From Actinomycetota bacterium (GTDB lineage: Bacteria; Actinomycetota; UBA4738; HRBIN12): a DNA stretch of 8,853 nucleotides. Positions within the stretch are counted from its first letter, which is position 1; the number at the start of each line of letters is the position of its first letter. The stretch covers positions 1 through 8,853 of the forward strand of contig VAYF01000028.1 of NCBI GenBank assembly GCA_005883885.1, read 5' to 3'. Positions 7,327-8,853 of the stretch are shown in pieces. The position numbers and the translations under genes were made by a program. The notes beneath the pieces are model-generated. The model worked only from the letters and a program-made list of their open reading frames with translations, was not told where the DNA came from and ran no database searches.

Positions 7327-8030
7327 TACACCCTCCGGTACTCGATCACCGTGGTGCCGACCGTGATCCGATCGCCGTCGGACAGCGGCCGCGACTGGAC
7401 CTGCTGTCCGTTCAGCTTGGTCCCGTTCGTCGATCCGAGGTCCGTCAGCGTGGAGCGGCCGTCTTTCGTCCGGATCTGCGCGTGTCGCCGGGACACGCCC
7501 TTGTCCTCGATCGTCACGTCGCTCTCGGGGAGGCGCCCGATCGTCACCATCTCCTTGTCCAGCGGGACGCGGCGGACCGAGTCGGCTTCGTGCACCAGCA
7601 GCTCGCCGTGGTGCCCGGCCTCGGCGGCCTCGGCCACGGCTGCCGGAGGGACCTTCTCCTGACCCTGGACGAGCGAGGCTTCGACCTCCAGGTCGCCCTT
7701 CCGGAGGTCGTGACCGATGAACAGCTCGACCTCGGGCGCCCCGACGAGCCCCCATCCGCGCTCCGCGGCGGTCTCCAGCACGACCTGCTTCAGCTCGGTG
7801 ACGAGCGCCGACTCCATCTGTTGGAAGCGGGGGGCATCATCCTCCGAGAGCGAGATCTCGAAACGGTTCGGTGCCCATACCTCGTTGATCGCGACCTGCT
7901 TGCCGTCGTCCATCTCGCGGACCACGCGCTTGGCGATCTCGACCGGCTGGAGGCCGCTTCGGAACGTCTTGGAGAAGAGGCCTTCGACGAGGCCCCCGAG
8001 TCGCCGTTCGAAGTCGCGGAGGTTTGGCAC
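7326..8030 (-). CDS. fhaA: FhaA: DUF3662 plus FHA-domain signalling protein
   Basis: The protein has 234 residues from GTG 8030. The N-terminus (PNLRDFERRLGGLVEGLF) is the classic opening of DUF3662/FhaA proteins, so the start is well supported despite no clear Shine-Dalgarno. The DUF3662 module covers about 1-115. A short linker of about 25 residues leads to a C-terminal FHA domain (about 143-232) with Gly165-Arg166, Ser180/His183 (VSRRH) and Asn202 (GSTNGT). It has no membrane helix, so it is cytosolic. In mycobacteria FhaA binds phosphorylated partners such as the lipid II flippase MviN and regulates wall synthesis. Mycobacterial FhaA is about 527 residues because of a long low-complexity linker, which is almost absent here. 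This is the first gene of the tightly coupled part of the operon. Confidence 0.94.
   Translation of the reverse strand: MPNLRDFERRLGGLVEGLFSKTFRSGLQPVEIAKRVVREMDDGKQVAINEVWAPNRFEISLSEDDAPRFQQMESALVTELKQVVLETAAERGWGLVGAPEVELFIGHDLRKGDLEVEASLVQGQEKVPPAAVAEAAEAGHHGELLVHEADSVRRVPLDKEMVTIGRLPESDVTIEDKGVSRRHAQIRTKDGRSTLTDLGSTNGTKLNGQQVQSRPLSDGDRITVGTTVIEYRRV
7331..7336 (-). promoter_or_regulatory. Shine-Dalgarno site of fhaB
   Basis: GGAGGG on the minus strand lies in the last codons of fhaA, four bases before the GTG at 7326. It is the best ribosome site in the operon and fixes the fhaB start at a one-base overlap with fhaA. Confidence 0.75.
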
Positions 8031-8043
8031 GATAGCGGGGTGC

Positions 8044-8062
8044 GCGGCGGCCGTTCCGCCGC
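8044..8062 (-). repeat. Perfect GC-rich inverted repeat (hairpin) just before fhaA
   Basis: On either strand GCGGCGG, a 5-base loop and CCGCCGC form a perfect 7-bp stem ending 13 bases before the fhaA GTG. No T-run follows, so it is not a standard intrinsic terminator. If transcription starts near 8066, it lies in the 5' leader next to the start codon and could affect translation or mRNA stability. Confidence 0.5.
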
Positions 8063-8072
8063 AACGTCCCCA

Positions 8073-8078
8073 ATCCTA
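8073..8078 (-). promoter_or_regulatory. Possible -10 box for the fhaA operon
   Basis: TAGGAT on the minus strand lies in the 88-base gap between the RDD gene and fhaA and fits the TANNNT pattern of an actinobacterial -10. It would start transcription near 8066, about 35 bases before GTG 8030. I find no good -35 at 16-19 bases, so this is a weak call. Confidence 0.35.
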
Positions 8079-8118
8079 CCCTTGGGCTCGTGGCGACCCC
8101 GTGACGCCCGGGCGATCG

Positions 8119-8676
8119 TCAGCGGTGGACGACGATCGTGCCGGCGACCTTGTCGTGCAGGGTCTGTCTCTGCCGGTCCCAGAGCATCCAGAGGTCGTCC
8201 AGCAACGTGATCAGCCCTGCGCCCGGGACGAACGATCCGAAGCTGACGATCAGTTGCAGGATCGGCCGGAGGAGCGCCTCGCGCCAACCCACGATGTTCC
8301 CGTCGGCCGTCCGGACCCTGATCCCGACGGCCAGCTTCCCCAGCGTCCCACCGAAGAAGCGAACCATCAGAGCCTGATACGCGTACGTCACGACCGCGAC
8401 GCCGAGCGCCCAGGCCGCGTACCGGCCCATGTAGGCGGTCATGTCGACGCGCTGTCCCGTGGCGATGGATCGGTCGATCTCGGTCGACATCCTGTTCCAC
8501 ACGGCGATCAGGAACGGGATCCAGAGCGGGGTGAACACGAGCCAATCGATCAAGGTCGCGCCGACCCGGATCCAGAAGCTCGCGTAGCGCGGCGGGGGCG
8601 GCGGCGGTGTCCAGGTCGCCTGGGGCGACACCGGCGATGGCGCGTCCGGCCGCGGGGGAAGCGGATGACCATCCAT
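8119..8676 (-). CDS. RDD-family integral membrane protein
   Basis: The protein has 185 residues from ATG 8676. The frame stays open to a GTG at 8733, but that codon abuts the tRNA gene, so the ATG is preferred. A Pro-rich cytoplasmic N-terminus with six consecutive prolines (24-29) precedes the RDD domain. Conserved elements are Arg37 and Asp44 in FWIRVGATLID, GGTLGKLAVGIRV (109-121), Asp160-Asp161, and the C-terminal DRQRQTLHDKVAGTIVV (167-183). Membrane helices lie near 38-60, 86-106 and 136-160. RDD proteins are small multi-spanning membrane proteins, a few of which have been linked to ion transport or antiport; most have no known function. It ends 88 bases before fhaA, so it could be read in the same transcript or separately. 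A role in the wall-signalling circuit is only suggested by position. Confidence 0.85.
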   Translation of the reverse strand: MDGHPLPPRPDAPSPVSPQATWTPPPPPPRYASFWIRVGATLIDWLVFTPLWIPFLIAVWNRMSTEIDRSIATGQRVDMTAYMGRYAAWALGVAVVTYAYQALMVRFFGGTLGKLAVGIRVRTADGNIVGWREALLRPILQLIVSFGSFVPGAGLITLLDDLWMLWDRQRQTLHDKVAGTIVVHR

Positions 8677-8714
8677 CAGGTGCGCAAAGGCTAAGGCCGC
8701 TCCCCGGCCACTGC

Positions 8715-8720
8715 TACCAT
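8715..8720 (+). promoter_or_regulatory. Possible -10 box of the tRNA-Leu gene
   Basis: TACCAT lies 13 bases before the first base of the mature tRNA and fits TANNNT. No convincing -35 is seen at 16-18 bases. The 57-base gap from 8677 to 8733 must serve both this gene and the divergent RDD gene. Confidence 0.35.
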
Positions 8721-8733
8721 TTCCTCTCCCCAC

Positions 8734-8819
<86 letters not shown>

Positions 8820-8853
8820 CCCCTTTGGCCTGCAATCCCTTGGTCTCCGGGCC
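8820..8853. other. Sequence downstream of the tRNA, nothing recognised
   Basis: These last 34 bases contain no clear terminator, start codon context or repeat that I can support. CCCTTTGG and CCCTTGG occur 15 bases apart, but this is too short to interpret. Confidence 0.4.

Noticed and set aside
5705..7366. Plus-strand open frame of 553 codons opposite pstP and fhaB
   Set aside because: It is an antisense shadow of pstP, fhaB and the fhaA end, with low-complexity Arg-rich sequence and no domain.
8044..8062. Intrinsic terminator of the RDD gene
   Set aside because: The stem is strong but has no following T-run on the minus strand, and it lies close to the fhaA start. I list it only as a hairpin.

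Overview
The window is GC-rich and carries one long minus-strand operon: the conserved actinobacterial cell-wall and phospho-signalling cluster (FHA proteins, PP2C phosphatase, SEDS glycosyltransferase, class B PBP, PASTA Ser/Thr kinase). This set and order is a hallmark of Actinomycetota. The tRNA-Leu(CAG) beside fhaA is, as I recall, also found in mycobacteria. Other traits fit: frequent GTG starts, no encoded CCA on the tRNA, and PstP and PASTA ectodomains. A single kinase gene (no separate pknA), short FhaA and PstP, and an unusual last gene suggest a lineage outside the classical mycobacteria/streptomycetes. I cannot name the class.

Layout from right to left. tRNA-Leu(CAG) lies on the plus strand (8734-8819). 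On the minus strand follow an RDD-family membrane protein (8119-8676); an 88-base gap with a possible -10 box and a perfect GC hairpin; fhaA (7326-8030); fhaB (6847-7326); pstP (5699-6850); rodA (4374-5702); pbpA (2830-4371); a pknB-type kinase (domain from 2819) with its membrane and PASTA part (1247-2098); and a ThyX-like gene (1250 to beyond the left edge). Neighbours from fhaA onward overlap by 1-4 bases or are separated by at most 10. Three junctions are GTGA overlaps, so one translationally coupled transcript is likely.

The parts form a regulatory circuit. PknB senses wall material through PASTA repeats and phosphorylates partners. FhaA and FhaB read phosphothreonine. PstP reverses the signal. 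RodA polymerises glycan, and PbpA cross-links it.

Two things stand out. (1) The PASTA kinase is not one continuous frame. The kinase domain stops matching after subdomain X, subdomain XI is absent, and the juxtamembrane/TM/PASTA part resumes in the +1 frame. The kinase frame has no stop through the whole PASTA region and into the ThyX-like gene, so a naive gene caller would report a false kinase-ThyX fusion. (2) The last gene encodes a tandem, degenerate ThyX-family protein, translationally coupled to the wall-signalling operon. Its function is unknown.
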